This document shows, in pieces, positions 41,009-51,123 of a stretch of 64,000 bases of DNA. Under the pieces are notes generated by a model. It ran no database searches, was not told where the DNA came from, and was given only the letters and a program-made list of their open reading frames with translations. Each line of letters begins with the position of its first letter. Position 1 is the first letter of the stretch. The stretch spans positions 274,438 to 338,437 of the forward strand of contig NZ_VDND01000006.1 of the NCBI RefSeq assembly GCF_007665395.1, given 5' to 3'. The DNA comes from Pseudomonas oryzihabitans (GTDB lineage Bacteria; Pseudomonadota; Gammaproteobacteria; Pseudomonadales; Pseudomonadaceae). Both the position numbers and the translations under genes were made by a program.

Positions 41009-43957
41009 TCACGGCGCCTCCGGCAACCCGAGATAGCGCGGCAGCAGCACCCGAATGCGAGTGCCCTGGCCGGTCACGGGGTCGGTAGGACTATCGATCA
41101 TTATCTGACCATAATGCTCTTCTACGATCGAATAGACCAGAGCCAAGCCCAGCCCCGTGCCCTTGCCCGGATCCTTGGTGGTGAAGAAGGGTTCGAACAG
41201 GCGACTGACGATGGCCTTGGGGATCCCGCTGCCTTCGTCCTCGACGCTTAAGGTCACCGTCTGGCCCTGGGCTTCGCTGCGCACCCGGATCGGCGCGCCG
41301 GCGGGCGAGGCGTCGCGGGCGTTGGACAGCAGGTTGATCATGACCTGCACCAAGCGCTGCGGATCGCCCTGCACCAGGTGCTCGGGATCGCAGAGGTTGA
41401 AGAAGTCGACGTCCACGCTCTGGCGGTTGAGCGAGAGCAGGGCGATGGCCTCCTGGGCGGCTTCGGCCACGCATACCGGTTCGTGGGCCTGCTGGCGGCC
41501 GCCGGCGTGGGCGAAGCTCATCAGCGACTGGACGATGCGGGTGATGCGCCGGGTCTGCTCGATGATCTGGCTGCTGATCTCGTCGATCTCTTCATCCGCC
41601 TCGCGCTCTTCGCGCAGGTTCTGCGCCAGGCAGGCGATGCCGGTGACCGGGTTGCCGATCTCGTGGGCCACGCCCGCGGCCAGCCGGCCGATGGACGCCA
41701 GGCGCTCGGAGTGGATCAGGCGGTCTTCCAGCAACTGGGTCTCGCTGATGTCTTCCACCACCAGCACGGTGCCGTTGCTGCCCACCGCCAGGGGTTCGTC
41801 GATGGTCGCCTTGTGCAGGTTGAGCCAGCGCTGCTCGTGTTCCTGGGGCAGGCGCTGCTTGTAGAGGTGCTGCTGCGCCGGCTCGGCGAGGAAGCGCTCG
41901 AACAGGTCCTGCCAGGGATCGGGCAGGGCGTTCAGGCGCGAACCCACCACCCGCGCGCCGTCGATGCCGGTGAGCTCCTCCATGGCGCGATTCCACATCA
42001 GGATCTCGCGGTCGCGGGCCAGGGAGCAGACGCCCATGGGCAGTTCCTGCAGGGTCTGCCGGTGATAGCGGCGCAGGGCATCGAGTTCGGCGGCGAGACC
42101 GGTCAGGCGCGACTGGTAGTCTTCCAGGCGATTCTCGATGAAGTGGATGTCTTCGGTGGCATAGGCCTCGCTCTCCGCCTTGAACGGCAGGAAGGTCTCG
42201 ACGATGTCCTGGGCGACCCGTGGCCCCATCAGGCCGGAAAGGTTGGCCTCGATCCGGTCGCGCAGGCGGCGCAGGGCATAGGGGCGCCGCTCGTCGTAGG
42301 GCAGCAGCAGGTCGGCCAGGGCGCGCTCGACCTCCTTCTGCGCGGTCTTGGCGCCCAGCGGCTTGGCCAACTGGGCGGCGAAGTCCTGGGGCGAGCTGGC
42401 GGCCAGTTCGCGCCGTTGCGGGCGGCGGACGTTGTCCACGGCGCAGGCTTCGGCGGCGCTCTTCTCTTCTTCGCTGGCCTCGGTGAACAGCGACACCAGG
42501 GCGAACACCAGCACGTTGACGGTGAGCGAGGCCACGGCGGCGAGGTGCCAGTTGCTGGCGCTGATGCGATAGCCGAAGGCGCCGAGCTGCAGCGGGTTGA
42601 TGTCCGCCACCAGCGGCATCAGCATGCTCAGGAACCATAGCCCCAGGCCACACAGCAGGCCGGCGATGAACCCCTTGCGATTGGCGGTCTGCCAATAGAG
42701 CACCGACAGCGCCCCGGGCAGGAACTGCACGGTGGCGACGAAGGAGACGATGCCCAGGCTGGAAAGGTCGCCATGGCCCTGCAGCAACCGGTAGAAACCG
42801 TAGCTGCCGAGGATGATGGCGGCGATCAGCATGCGCCGGGTCATGCGCAGCCAGCGATAGATGTTGCCATCGGTGGGCGGCTGGTAGAGCGGCAGCACGA
42901 TGTGGTTGAGCAGCATGCCGGACAGCGCCATGGTCACCACGATGATCAGGCCGCTGGCCGCCGACAGGCCGCCGACGAAGGCCACCAGCGCCAGCAGCGG
43001 GTTGTCCAGCGCCAGGCCGACGCCCAGGGTGAAGTATTCCGGTGGCGTCGGCGAACCCAGCGCCAGGCCGCCCCAGAGGATCGGCGGCACCGCCAGGCTG
43101 ATCAGCAGCAGGAACAGCGGCAGGCCCCAGCTGGCGCTGACCAGCGCCTGCGGGCTGAGATTCTCGGTGAAGGCCATGTGGTACATGTGCGGGGTGACGA
43201 TGGCCGCGGCGAAGAACACCAGCAGCAGGATCCGCCAGGGGCCTTCCTGCAGCGGGGTATGCAGGGTGGACAGGGCGCTCTGGTTCTGCTGCAGCCAGGT
43301 CTCCAGGCCATTGGGGCCGCCGAACACGGTATAGAGGGTGACGCCGCCGACGATGCCCAGGGCCAGCAGCTTGACCAGGGACTCGAAGGCAATGGCCACC
43401 ACCAGGCCTTCATGGCGCTCCTTGGAGTTGATCTGGCGCGCGCCGAAGAGCATGGCGAACAGCGTGATCAGCAGGCAGAAGCCCAGCGCCGGGGCGTCCT
43501 GGGCGCGGGCCTGCACCAGGATGCCGGTGCTGGTGGCCACCGCCTGGATCTGCAGGGCCAGCAGCGGCAGCACGGCGATCAGCATGCCCAGGCTGGTGAG
43601 GGCCCCGGCCCAGGTGCTGCGGAAACGGAAGGCGAAGAGATCGGCCAGGGACGCCAGCTGGTAGGCGCGGGTCAGCCGCAGGATCGGATAGAGCAGTACC
43701 GGCGCCAGCAGGAAGGCGCCGCACAGCCCCAGGTAGTAGGCGAGGAAGCCATAGCCATAGTCGTAGGCCAGACCCACGGTGCCATAGAAGGCCCAGGCAC
43801 TGGCGTAGACCCCCAGCGACAGGGTGTAGATCAGCGGGTGGCGCACCAGCCGGCGCGGCACCCAGCCCTTCTCGGTCATCCAGGCGACGCCGAAGAAGAT
43901 CAGCAGGTAGCCGGCGCTGATCAGCACCAGGTGGGACAGGCTAAAGCTCGTCGGCAT
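41009..43957 (-). CDS. cbrA: Sensor histidine kinase CbrA with SLC5/PutP-like transporter domain
   Basis: A 982-residue kinase with an N-terminal sodium/solute-symporter-like module of about 13 membrane helices (residues 5-500), a linker, a PAS domain (about 620-735), and HisKA/HATPase domains (about 750-975). The H-box is [17 protein letters not shown]; the N-box [12 protein letters not shown]1 VEDEGSGIP and G2 [13 protein letters not shown] are intact. In Pseudomonas it is linked to histidine uptake and sensing of carbon/nitrogen status. Its start overlaps cbrX by 17 bp. Confidence 0.96.
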   Translation of the reverse strand: MPTSFSLSHLVLISAGYLLIFFGVAWMTEKGWVPRRLVRHPLIYTLSLGVYASAWAFYGTVGLAYDYGYGFLAYYLGLCGAFLLAPVLLYPILRLTRAYQLASLADLFAFRFRSTWAGALTSLGMLIAVLPLLALQIQAVATSTGILVQARAQDAPALGFCLLITLFAMLFGARQINSKERHEGLVVAIAFESLVKLLALGIVGGVTLYTVFGGPNGLETWLQQNQSALSTLHTPLQEGPWRILLLVFFAAAIVTPHMYHMAFTENLSPQALVSASWGLPLFLLLISLAVPPILWGGLALGSPTPPEYFTLGVGLALDNPLLALVAFVGGLSAASGLIIVVTMALSGMLLNHIVLPLYQPPTDGNIYRWLRMTRRMLIAAIILGSYGFYRLLQGHGDLSSLGIVSFVATVQFLPGALSVLYWQTANRKGFIAGLLCGLGLWFLSMLMPLVADINPLQLGAFGYRISASNWHLAAVASLTVNVLVFALVSLFTEASEEEKSAAEACAVDNVRRPQRRELAASSPQDFAAQLAKPLGAKTAQKEVERALADLLLPYDERRPYALRRLRDRIEANLSGLMGPRVAQDIVETFLPFKAESEAYATEDIHFIENRLEDYQSRLTGLAAELDALRRYHRQTLQELPMGVCSLARDREILMWNRAMEELTGIDGARVVGSRLNALPDPWQDLFERFLAEPAQQHLYKQRLPQEHEQRWLNLHKATIDEPLAVGSNGTVLVVEDISETQLLEDRLIHSERLASIGRLAAGVAHEIGNPVTGIACLAQNLREEREADEEIDEISSQIIEQTRRITRIVQSLMSFAHAGGRQQAHEPVCVAEAAQEAIALLSLNRQSVDVDFFNLCDPEHLVQGDPQRLVQVMINLLSNARDASPAGAPIRVRSEAQGQTVTLSVEDEGSGIPKAIVSRLFEPFFTTKDPGKGTGLGLALVYSIVEEHYGQIMIDSPTDPVTGQGTRIRVLLPRYLGLPEAP

Positions 43958-44117
43958 CGCGTTGGCTCTGCAGGATGAAGGTCACCACGATGAGGATGAG
44001 CCACAGCAGGTAGGGGCGGTACCAGGCGCCGCTGGGGGCGATCCACCAATCCATGATGGCGGGGGAGAACAGATAGATGCCTACCACGAGGAGCAGGACC
44101 AGCCGATAGATGTACAT
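43941..44117 (-). CDS. cbrX: CbrX, small membrane protein upstream of cbrA
   Basis: A 58-residue protein (MYIYRLVLLLVVGIYLFSPA...) with two predicted membrane segments (residues 4-18 and 33-50) and a short polar tail ending RDADEL. It overlaps the cbrA start by 17 bp, so cbrA translation is probably coupled to it. A small frame in this position, called cbrX, is known in P. aeruginosa and P. putida. Its own function is unclear. Confidence 0.8.
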   Translation of the reverse strand: MYIYRLVLLLVVGIYLFSPAIMDWWIAPSGAWYRPYLLWLILIVVTFILQSQRDADEL

Positions 44118-44220
44118 GCGCGGTTCCCGAGCGGCGATGGCGCCATGGTAATGCAAAAGCGGTGTACCCCGGCTAATGCCCGCTCTACCGTGGAGGCTTC
44201 TTCGTCGTGGGAGAGCACCG

Positions 44221-44637
44221 ATGACCAGGCCCAGACTCGCCGCCGTGCTGGAAACCGCGCTCTACGCCGCCGACCTGGCCAGGGCGCGGCGCTTCTACGA
44301 GGAGGTGCTGGGCCTTGCGCCGATGTTCGCCGACGAGCGTCTGGCCGCCTATGCCTTGGGTACCAGCGTGTTGTTGCTGTTCCAGCGAGGCACTACCGAA
44401 CAGCCGGTGAGGCTGCCGGGCGGCAGCATTCCAGCCCATGGCGCCCGGGGCTGCCAGCACCTGGCCCTGGCGATCACGGCGGCCGAGCTGGACGACTGGG
44501 CGACCCATCTGGCCGGCGTCGGGGTGGCCATCGAAGAGCGAACCCAGTGGCCGCGCGGCGCCACCAGCCTGTATTTCCGCGATCCGGATGGGCATCTGCT
44601 GGAGTTGGCCACGCCAGGGTTGTGGCCCAACTACTAG
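44221..44637 (+). CDS. VOC (glyoxalase/dioxygenase fold) family protein
   Basis: A 138-residue single VOC protein with paired beta-alpha-beta-beta-beta modules: [20 protein letters not shown] at the N-terminus, QHLALAI in the middle (metal-ligand His), and FRDPDGHLLELATPGLW at the end (metal-ligand Glu). Substrate unknown; it could be a dioxygenase, isomerase or resistance protein. The ATG follows GGGAGAGC. Its last four bases overlap the convergent gluQ stop, and it is divergent from cbrX. Confidence 0.85.
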   Translation: MTRPRLAAVLETALYAADLARARRFYEEVLGLAPMFADERLAAYALGTSVLLLFQRGTTEQPVRLPGGSIPAHGARGCQHLALAITAAELDDWATHLAGVGVAIEERTQWPRGATSLYFRDPDGHLLELATPGLWPNY

Positions 44638-45524
44638 TCAGGCAGCTGGGCCTCGGCCAGGTGCAGCAGCCGCGGGATCAGTCCGGCATCCCAGTGGGCG
44701 ACGCCCCAGTCGAGGACGCTGGCTGGAGGCTCTTGGGCCAGCTCCTGGTGGATCGGCTGGCCCAGGGTACGCAGCGCTCGCACCAGCAGCGCGCCGGCCT
44801 GCTCCGGCGGCAGCGGCGGCGAGCGATAACGCTTGCCCAGCTTGTGGCCATCGGGCTGGATCAGCAGGGGCACGTGCAGATAGCGCGGCGCCGGATGGCC
44901 GAGCAATTCTTGCAGGTAGAGCTGGCGCGGCGTCGAGTCCAGCAGGTCGGCGCCGCGCACCACGTCGGTCATGCCCTGCAGAGCGTCGTCCATCACCACT
45001 GCGAGTTGGTAGGCGATCAGGCCGTCGCGTCGCTGGATGACGAAATCACCCTCCTCGCGGCCCAGGTGCTGGCGGAATTCGCCCTGTACCCGGTCGACGA
45101 AGCGGTATTCCAGCTCCGGGACCCGGATGCGGATGGCGGCATCAGCGGCCGGCAGGCCCCGGTTGCGGCAGTAGCCAGGATAGAGACCGCCACTGCCTTC
45201 GAGCTGCTTGCGCGAGCAGTCGCAGGCGTAGGCCAGGCCGCTGGCCAGCCATTGCTGGATGATCGCCTGATAGGCCTCCAGGCGTTCGCTCTGGCGCAGC
45301 ACCGGGCCGTCCCACTCGAAGCCATAGGCTTCCAGGGTGGCGAGGATGGCGGCCTGGGCCCCGGGGACCTCGCGCGGTGGGTCCAGGTCTTCCATGCGCA
45401 CCAGCCAGCGACCACCCGCGGCGCGGGCGTCCAGGTAGGAGGCGAGGGCGGCGAGCAGCGAGCCGAAGTGCAGATAGCCGCTGGGGGTGGGGGCGAAACG
45501 ACCGACATAGGGGCGCCTGGACAT
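44634..45524 (-). CDS. gluQ: Glutamyl-Q tRNA(Asp) synthetase (GluQ-RS)
   Basis: Attaches glutamate to queuosine at the wobble base of tRNA-Asp. The 296-residue protein is a truncated GluRS-like catalytic domain without an anticodon-binding domain. The class I HIGH motif appears as LHFGS in GRFAPTPSGYLHFGS and KMSKS as HKLGKR; the zinc site CDCSRKQLEG...GYC is present. The gene follows dksA on the same strand, and a terminator-like hairpin between them (45552-45573) limits co-transcription, as in other gammaproteobacteria. Confidence 0.95.
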   Translation of the reverse strand: MSRRPYVGRFAPTPSGYLHFGSLLAALASYLDARAAGGRWLVRMEDLDPPREVPGAQAAILATLEAYGFEWDGPVLRQSERLEAYQAIIQQWLASGLAYACDCSRKQLEGSGGLYPGYCRNRGLPAADAAIRIRVPELEYRFVDRVQGEFRQHLGREEGDFVIQRRDGLIAYQLAVVMDDALQGMTDVVRGADLLDSTPRQLYLQELLGHPAPRYLHVPLLIQPDGHKLGKRYRSPPLPPEQAGALLVRALRTLGQPIHQELAQEPPASVLDWGVAHWDAGLIPRLLHLAEAQLPD

Positions 45525-45551
45525 AGCTCATCCTGTGAATGCCGGATAGAA

Positions 45552-45573
45552 CAAAGGGCGCCGCAGCGCCCTC
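45552..45573 (-). terminator. Intrinsic terminator between dksA and gluQ
   Basis: Minus strand: GGGCGC, loop TGCG, GCGCCC, then TTTGTTC. It lies about 20 bp after the dksA stop and about 28 bp before the gluQ start, so gluQ expression may depend on read-through. Confidence 0.78.
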
Positions 45574-45592
45574 GTCGAAGAGGCAGGAGGAC

Positions 45593-46036
45593 TCAGGTCC
45601 CGGTCTGCTTTTCGCGGATCTCGGCCAGCGTCTTGCAGTCGATGCACAGGCTGGCGGTCGGACGGGCTTCCAGGCGGCGGATACCGATTTCCACGCCGCA
45701 GGAGTCGCACCAGCCGTACTCGTTGTCTTCGATCAGCTGCAGCGTCTCGTCGATCTTCTTGATCAGCTTGCGCTCGCGGTCGCGGGCGCGCAGTTCCAGG
45801 CTGAATTCCTCTTCCTGGGTGGCACGATCGGCCGGATCGGCGAAGTTGGCTGCTTCTTCCTTCATGTGGTGCACGGTGCGATCGACTTCCTCGCGCAGTT
45901 CCTGCTTCCACTTGTTCAGAATGGCGGTGAAGTGGGCGCGCATGCGCTCACTCATGTATTCCTCGCCCTTGGCAGGCTGGTAGGGTTCGTAGCCACGGGC
46001 CAGATGATTGTTCTGCTGATTTGCTTCGCTGGGCAT
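45593..46036 (-). CDS. dksA: RNA polymerase-binding transcription factor DksA
   Basis: A 147-residue RNA polymerase secondary-channel factor that mediates the stringent response with ppGpp. After a short N-terminal segment (MPSEANQQNNHLARGYEPY) comes the coiled coil with the acidic tip DPADRATQEEEF, then the C4 zinc finger CDSC...CIDC (four Cys, so the canonical zinc-binding paralogue, not DksA2). The start follows GGGAGGGTC. It is upstream of gluQ in the same direction and divergent from the aminotransferase gene. Confidence 0.96.
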   Translation of the reverse strand: MPSEANQQNNHLARGYEPYQPAKGEEYMSERMRAHFTAILNKWKQELREEVDRTVHHMKEEAANFADPADRATQEEEFSLELRARDRERKLIKKIDETLQLIEDNEYGWCDSCGVEIGIRRLEARPTASLCIDCKTLAEIREKQTGT

Positions 46037-46339
46037 GATTGACCCTCTCACTTTCGCTGATCCTGTCCACAGGCTGGATGCGTTTCCAGGCCTCTCCATG
46101 ATGGAACGCCCGGGGGCTGTGGCTGCCGATGACGTCCCGCGCAATGCCGACGCCAGGCTGAATATGTTCTCGACTGGCCAGTCGCCCTGCGGATGCAAGC
46201 GGGCGAACTTACCAGAAGCTTCCGGGGGGCGCTACTACTGGCCTCCCGCTCCGTGCCGGTGCTCCGCCGGACGCGGCGGATGCCGGCCTGCGAAGCCTTG
46301 GTTAGAATCCCGCCTTCGCCACAAGTTCGGACCCTGTCC
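46037..46339. other. 303-bp divergent promoter region, dksA / aminotransferase
   Basis: Contains the promoters of both divergent genes. A TAGAAT at 46303-46308 is a plausible -10 for the aminotransferase. The dksA leader is long and GC-rich; I see no recognised RNA element. Confidence 0.45.
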
Positions 46340-47515
46340 ATGTCCAATTCCTACAGCGCGCGCAGCCAGGCCATCGAGCCCTTCCATGTGATGGCCCTGC
46401 TGGAGCGCGCCAACCAGCTCCAGGCCGCCGGGCACGACGTCATCCACCTGGAGATCGGCGAACCCGACTTCACCACCGCCGCCCCCGTGGTGGCCGCCGG
46501 CCAGGCCGCCCTGGCGGCGGGCCAGACCCGCTACACCGCGGCGCGCGGCCTGCCGGAACTGCGGCGCGCCATCGCCTCCTTTTATGGCGAGCGCTATGGC
46601 GTCGACCTGGACCCGGAGCGGGTCTTGATCACCCCCGGCGGTTCCGGTGCCCTGCTGCTGGCCAGCGCCCTGCTGGTCGATCCGGGGCGCCACTGGTTGC
46701 TGGCCGATCCCGGCTACCCCTGCAATCGCCACTTCCTGCGGCTGGTGGAGGGCGCGGCCCAGTTGATCCCGGTCGGCGCCGACACCCGCTACCAGCTCAC
46801 GCCCGAGCTGGTCGAGCGGCATTGGCAGCCCGAGAGCGTGGGCGCCCTGGTGGCCTCGCCGGCCAACCCGACCGGCACCCTGCTCGACCGCGACGAACTC
46901 GCGGCCCTGTCGGCCAGCCTCCAGGCGCGGGGTGGCCATCTGGTGGTGGACGAGATCTACCACGGCCTGACCTATGGCCTGGACGCCCCCAGCGTACTGG
47001 CGGTGGACGACTCGGCCTTCGTGCTCAACAGCTTCTCCAAGTACTTCGGCATGACCGGCTGGCGCCTCGGCTGGCTGGTGGCGCCGCGCGCCGCCGTGCC
47101 GGAGCTGGAAAAGCTGGCGCAGAATCTCTACATCAGCGCCTCCACCGTCGCCCAGCAGGCCGCGCTGGCCTGCTTCACCCCGGAGGCCATGGCCATCTTC
47201 GAGGAGCGCCGCGCCGAGTTCGCCCGTCGGCGTGACTACCTGCTGCCGGCGCTGCGCGGGCTGGGCTTCGAGATCGCCGTCGAGCCCCAGGGCGCCTTCT
47301 ATCTCTATGCCGACATCTCGGCCTTCGGCGGCGATGCCTACGCCTTCTGCCAGTTCCTGCTGGAGACCGAGCACGTGGCCATCACCCCGGGGCTGGATTT
47401 CGGTCGCCACCGCGCCACTACCCATGTGCGCTTCGCCTACACCCAGTCGCTGCCGCGCCTGGAGGAGGCGGTCGCCCGGATCGCCCAGGGACTGCAACGC
47501 TGGAGCGCCCGGTGA
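46340..47515 (+). CDS. Pyridoxal phosphate-dependent aminotransferase (class I/II)
   Basis: A 391-residue fold-type I aminotransferase starting [20 protein letters not shown]. The PLP lysine is in [16 protein letters not shown] (about residue 235), SPANPTGT and the C-terminal substrate-binding Arg (ATTHVRFAY) are present, and [12 protein letters not shown] is typical of the aspartate/alanine-type group. Amino-acid specificity cannot be told from sequence. Its stop overlaps the sfsA GTG start, the same pair found next to dksA in P. aeruginosa. Confidence 0.93.
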   Translation: MSNSYSARSQAIEPFHVMALLERANQLQAAGHDVIHLEIGEPDFTTAAPVVAAGQAALAAGQTRYTAARGLPELRRAIASFYGERYGVDLDPERVLITPGGSGALLLASALLVDPGRHWLLADPGYPCNRHFLRLVEGAAQLIPVGADTRYQLTPELVERHWQPESVGALVASPANPTGTLLDRDELAALSASLQARGGHLVVDEIYHGLTYGLDAPSVLAVDDSAFVLNSFSKYFGMTGWRLGWLVAPRAAVPELEKLAQNLYISASTVAQQAALACFTPEAMAIFEERRAEFARRRDYLLPALRGLGFEIAVEPQGAFYLYADISAFGGDAYAFCQFLLETEHVAITPGLDFGRHRATTHVRFAYTQSLPRLEEAVARIAQGLQRWSAR

Positions 47516-48219
47516 AATTCGATCCGCCGCTGGAAGAGGGTCGCCTGCTGCGCCGCTACAAACGCTTTCTCGCCGACATCGAGACCGCCAGTGGCGAGGT
47601 GCTCACCCTGCACTGCCCCAACACCGGCTCCATGCTGCATTGCCAGCCGGCCGGCGCCCGCGTCTGGTTCAGCCGGGCCAGCGGCCCCAAGCGCAAGCTG
47701 CCCGGCACCTGGGAGCTGGTGGAGACGGACCACGGGCGGCTGGCCTGCATCAACACCGCCCGGGCCAACCGCCTGGTGGAGGAGGCGCTGCTGGCCGGTG
47801 CCATCCCGGAGTTGGCCGGCTTCACTGCCCTGCGCCGCGAGGTGGCCTACGGCCTGGAGAACAGCCGCGCCGATTTCCGCCTGGAGTACTCGGAAGGACC
47901 GCTGTACCTGGAGGTGAAGAGCGTCACCCTGGGCTTCGCCGACTCGGGCGTCGCCGCCTTTCCCGACACCGTGACCGCCCGCGGTGCCCGCCATCTGCGC
48001 GAATTGGCGGCGCTGGCGGCGGCGGGGCAGCGCGCCGTGCTGCTCTATTGCGTGCTGCTCGATGGCATGGAAGCGGTACGCCCGGCGGCGGAGATCGATG
48101 CCGCCTATGCGGTGGCCCTGGGCGAGGCCCGTCGCCAGGGCGTACAGGTGCTGGCCTATGGCGCGCTGCTCTCGCCCACGGGTCTGCAGTTGGAGCGACC
48201 ATTGCGCCTCGCTGACTGA
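47512..48219 (+). CDS. sfsA: SfsA, DNA/RNA nuclease family protein
   Basis: A 235-residue protein starting at a GTG ([21 protein letters not shown] follows in sequence) that overlaps the aminotransferase stop. The SfsA pattern is clear: [20 protein letters not shown] and [11 protein letters not shown], with acidic residues suggesting an RNase H-like or PD-D/ExK nuclease fold. First described as a sugar-fermentation stimulation protein in E. coli; actual role poorly defined. The nucleoside transport cluster starts 105 bp downstream. Confidence 0.93.
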   Translation: MKFDPPLEEGRLLRRYKRFLADIETASGEVLTLHCPNTGSMLHCQPAGARVWFSRASGPKRKLPGTWELVETDHGRLACINTARANRLVEEALLAGAIPELAGFTALRREVAYGLENSRADFRLEYSEGPLYLEVKSVTLGFADSGVAAFPDTVTARGARHLRELAALAAAGQRAVLLYCVLLDGMEAVRPAAEIDAAYAVALGEARRQGVQVLAYGALLSPTGLQLERPLRLAD

Positions 48220-48324
48220 GCAGTCACAAAAAGCTGATCGTCCGGACAAGATCTGGCAGGCGCCTTGCTTGCGGTTGTCGCCCATCGATCGCCGCAAACG
48301 GCGATCCCGCTGAGGAGTCCGTCG

Positions 48325-49587
48325 ATGATCTCTGTGTTGGGCATGCTGTTGCTGGTGGCGATCGCCATCCTCTTCTCCCGTCAGCGACGCGCCATTCGGC
48401 TGCGTACCGTGCTCGCGGCCTTCCTGTTGCAAGCCGGTCTCGGCCTGTTCGTGCTCTACATCCCCTGGGGCCAGCAGGTGCTGGGGCGCGTCTCCGGCGC
48501 CGTCGCCTCCTTGCAGCTCTACGCCGACAAGGGCATCGAATTCCTCTTCGGTGGCCTCGCCGGTCCGCGGATGTTCGAGTACTTCGGAAACGGCGGCTTC
48601 GTCTTCGCCGTACGGGTGCTACCCCTGATCGTCTTCTTCGGCAGCCTGATCGCGGTGCTCTATTACCTGGGCATCATGGGCTGGATCATTCGCCTGGTCG
48701 GTGGCGCCCTGCACGCCTTGCTCGGCACCAGCCGGGTGGAGTCCACCACCGTCACCGCCACCCTGTTCCTCGGCCAGTCGGAAATGCCCCTGGTGGTACG
48801 GCCCTTCATCGCCGATCTCACCCGCTCGGAGTTGTTCGCCATCATGGTCGGCGGCTTCGCCGCGGTGGCCGGCTCGGTGCTGCTGGGCTACGCCGGCATG
48901 GGCGTTGACCTGAAATACCTGATCGCCGCGAGCTTCATGGCCGCGCCGGGTGGGCTGCTGATGGCCAAGCTGATGGAGCCCGAGACCGAGCAGCCGCGCG
49001 ACCAGGCCATGAAGACCCTGGGGGAAGGCGAGGAGCGACCGGCCAACGTCATAGACGCGGCGGCGGAAGGAGCCCAGGTCGGCTTGCGCATCGCCCTGGC
49101 GGTCGGCGCCATGCTGCTGGCCTTCATCGCCCTGATCGCGCTGCTCAACGGCCTCCTCGGCTGGTGCGGCGCCTGGTTCGGCATGCCGCAGCTGAGCATG
49201 CAACTGGTGCTGGGCTATCTGCTGGCGCCGGTCGCCTTCCTCATCGGCGTGCCCTGGAGCGAGGCGGTGCAGGCCGGCGGCTTCATCGGCCAGAAGCTGG
49301 TGCTCAACGAATTCGTCGCCTATGCCGACCTGTCGACCTACCTCGACCCGGTCAAGGCGACAGCGGCTGGCGTCCAGCCGCTGTCGGCGCACGCCCAGGT
49401 CATCGTCACCTTCGCCCTCTGTGGCTTCGCCAACTTCTCCTCCATCGCCATCCAGCTCGGCGGCCTGGGCGGTATCGCCCCGCAGCGCCGCCACGAGCTG
49501 GCCAAGTTGGGCTTGCGCGCCATGCTCGGCGGCACCCTGGCCAACCTGATGAGTGCGGCCCTGGCCGGCTTCTTCGTCGGCCTCTAA
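48325..49587 (+). CDS. NupC-family concentrative nucleoside transporter
   Basis: A 420-residue inner-membrane CNT transporter, H+- or Na+-coupled. Features: [29 protein letters not shown], the nucleoside-binding [11 protein letters not shown] (QSE motif, about residue 150), [10 protein letters not shown] (about 345) and [17 protein letters not shown] near the C-terminus. The ATG at 48325 follows GAGGAG. It is first in a same-strand run with a Tsx-like channel, cdd and deoA, implying pyrimidine nucleoside uptake. Confidence 0.94.
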   Translation: MISVLGMLLLVAIAILFSRQRRAIRLRTVLAAFLLQAGLGLFVLYIPWGQQVLGRVSGAVASLQLYADKGIEFLFGGLAGPRMFEYFGNGGFVFAVRVLPLIVFFGSLIAVLYYLGIMGWIIRLVGGALHALLGTSRVESTTVTATLFLGQSEMPLVVRPFIADLTRSELFAIMVGGFAAVAGSVLLGYAGMGVDLKYLIAASFMAAPGGLLMAKLMEPETEQPRDQAMKTLGEGEERPANVIDAAAEGAQVGLRIALAVGAMLLAFIALIALLNGLLGWCGAWFGMPQLSMQLVLGYLLAPVAFLIGVPWSEAVQAGGFIGQKLVLNEFVAYADLSTYLDPVKATAAGVQPLSAHAQVIVTFALCGFANFSSIAIQLGGLGGIAPQRRHELAKLGLRAMLGGTLANLMSAALAGFFVGL

Positions 49588-49748
49588 GGCCCAAGGCGTT
49601 CGGACCAATCGGTCCACTTTATGGTGCACGGCGGTACCGCGTGCGCCAAAACGTAACAGCGGATGACCGTGGCGTGCCCCCGCTTTGCCGTCACGGACCC
49701 TCCGCCCGCTTTTCCGGCTTCCCGGGATCTCTCGTTCAGGAACTCTCC

Positions 49749-50684
49749 ATGACTCTGTTCAGCCTCCGTCGCGCTCCCCTCACCCTGCTGCCGCTGCTGT
49801 TCTGCTGCAGCGCGCCCCTGTTCGCCGCCCCGGCGGCAGCCACCGATAGCGCCCAGGGCGAGACCGTCAGTCCCGCCGCCCAGCCGGAGGAAGATCGCTC
49901 GCCCTATCTGTCGTCCTGGTACAACCAGGACCTGACCCTGATCGGCAGCAAGGACATCAGCTTCGGCCCGCAGCCGGTGGACGACGTCTACCTGGAGTAC
50001 GAGTACTTCGGCCGCAAGGGCCCCTTCGAGCTCTATGGCTACATCGATGTACCCAGGGTGCTGGGCATCGGCAACAGCCACGACTCCGGGGTCTGGGATC
50101 GCGGCTCGCCGCTGTTCATGGAGCACGAGCCGCGGATTTCCATCGACCAGGTGCTGGGTCGCTCGCTGGCCTTCGGCCCGTTCAAGGAATGGTACCTGGC
50201 ATTCGACTGGATCTATGATCACGGCAGCAGCCGGGCCAGCCGCCAGAACACCCTCTATGCCGGCTTCGGCACCGACCTCGAGACCCATACCCCGGTATTG
50301 TTGTCGGCCAACCTGTACGGGCGCCGCCAGTGGGAGAATTATGGCGCCGCCAACGAGGATTCCTGGGACGGCTACCGGGCGCAGCTCAAGTACATCTGGC
50401 CACTGGCCAAGTTCGACAATGGCGCCTCCCTGACCTACGTCGGCTTCACCAACTTCGACTTCGGCTCGAAGCTGGGCGACGAGCCGGGGCGTACCGCCAA
50501 CGCCACCGTATCCACCAACGTGCTGCTGTATGCCTTCACCCACCTGCGCTTCATGTTCGCCGCCCGCCATTTCCACAATGGCGGCAACTGGAGCGACGGC
50601 ACCGAGCTGAATTTCGGCGACGGCGCCTTCGAGGGTCGGTCCGACGGCTGGGGCTACTATCTGGGGGTGGGCTATCAATTCTGA
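49749..50684 (+). CDS. Tsx-like nucleoside-specific outer membrane channel
   Basis: A 311-residue outer-membrane beta-barrel. Signal peptide (PLTLLPLLFCCSAPLFAAPA) and a mature barrel beginning YLSSWYNQDLTLIGSK, with alternating aromatic strands (EYFGRKGPFELYGYIDVP, EWYLAFDWIYDHG) and a terminal aromatic GVGYQF, the Tsx/OmpK pattern. It would pass nucleosides to the NupC-type transporter encoded just upstream (161 bp), completing a two-membrane uptake route. The 161-bp gap, with a GGACC-AAT-CGGTCC palindrome near 49600, may hold its own promoter. Confidence 0.9.
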   Translation: MTLFSLRRAPLTLLPLLFCCSAPLFAAPAAATDSAQGETVSPAAQPEEDRSPYLSSWYNQDLTLIGSKDISFGPQPVDDVYLEYEYFGRKGPFELYGYIDVPRVLGIGNSHDSGVWDRGSPLFMEHEPRISIDQVLGRSLAFGPFKEWYLAFDWIYDHGSSRASRQNTLYAGFGTDLETHTPVLLSANLYGRRQWENYGAANEDSWDGYRAQLKYIWPLAKFDNGASLTYVGFTNFDFGSKLGDEPGRTANATVSTNVLLYAFTHLRFMFAARHFHNGGNWSDGTELNFGDGAFEGRSDGWGYYLGVGYQF

Positions 50685-50697
50685 TCTGGAGACCGTC

Positions 50698-51111
50698 ATG
50701 AGCACCAACCTGCCCGCGCACCTCGCTGCGCTCCTGCCGGAAGCGGTGACCGCCGCCCAACGCGCCTACTGCCCGCATTCCGAGTTTCCCGTGGGGGCCG
50801 CCCTGCTGACCGCCGAAGGCGCGGTCGTCCATGGCTGCAACGTGGAGAACATCTCCTACGGCCTGACCAACTGCGCCGAACGCAGCGCCCTGTTCGCCGC
50901 CCTCAGCCAGGGCCTGCCGCCACGCAGCTTCACCGCCATGGCCATCCATGCGCCCGGCGTGCCCCTGATCAGCCCCTGCGGCGCCTGCCGCCAGGTGCTG
51001 CTGGAGCTGATGGCGCCCGACGCCACCATCGTCTGCAGCGGCAGCGAGCCGGGGCTGACCCGTACCTGGACCCTCGCCGAGCTGCTGCCTGGCGCCTTCG
51101 ACGACTTCTAG
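50698..51111 (+). CDS. cdd: Cytidine deaminase
   Basis: Converts (deoxy)cytidine to (deoxy)uridine. The 137-residue homotetrameric-type enzyme has the catalytic NVENISYGLTNCAERSA (Cys and Glu) and PCGACRQVLLE (zinc Cys pair). It lies 13 bp after the tsx-like gene and 12 bp before deoA, so the three are one transcription unit dedicated to pyrimidine nucleosides. Confidence 0.96.
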   Translation: MSTNLPAHLAALLPEAVTAAQRAYCPHSEFPVGAALLTAEGAVVHGCNVENISYGLTNCAERSALFAALSQGLPPRSFTAMAIHAPGVPLISPCGACRQVLLELMAPDATIVCSGSEPGLTRTWTLAELLPGAFDDF

Positions 51112-51123
51112 AGGAGTTCGCCC

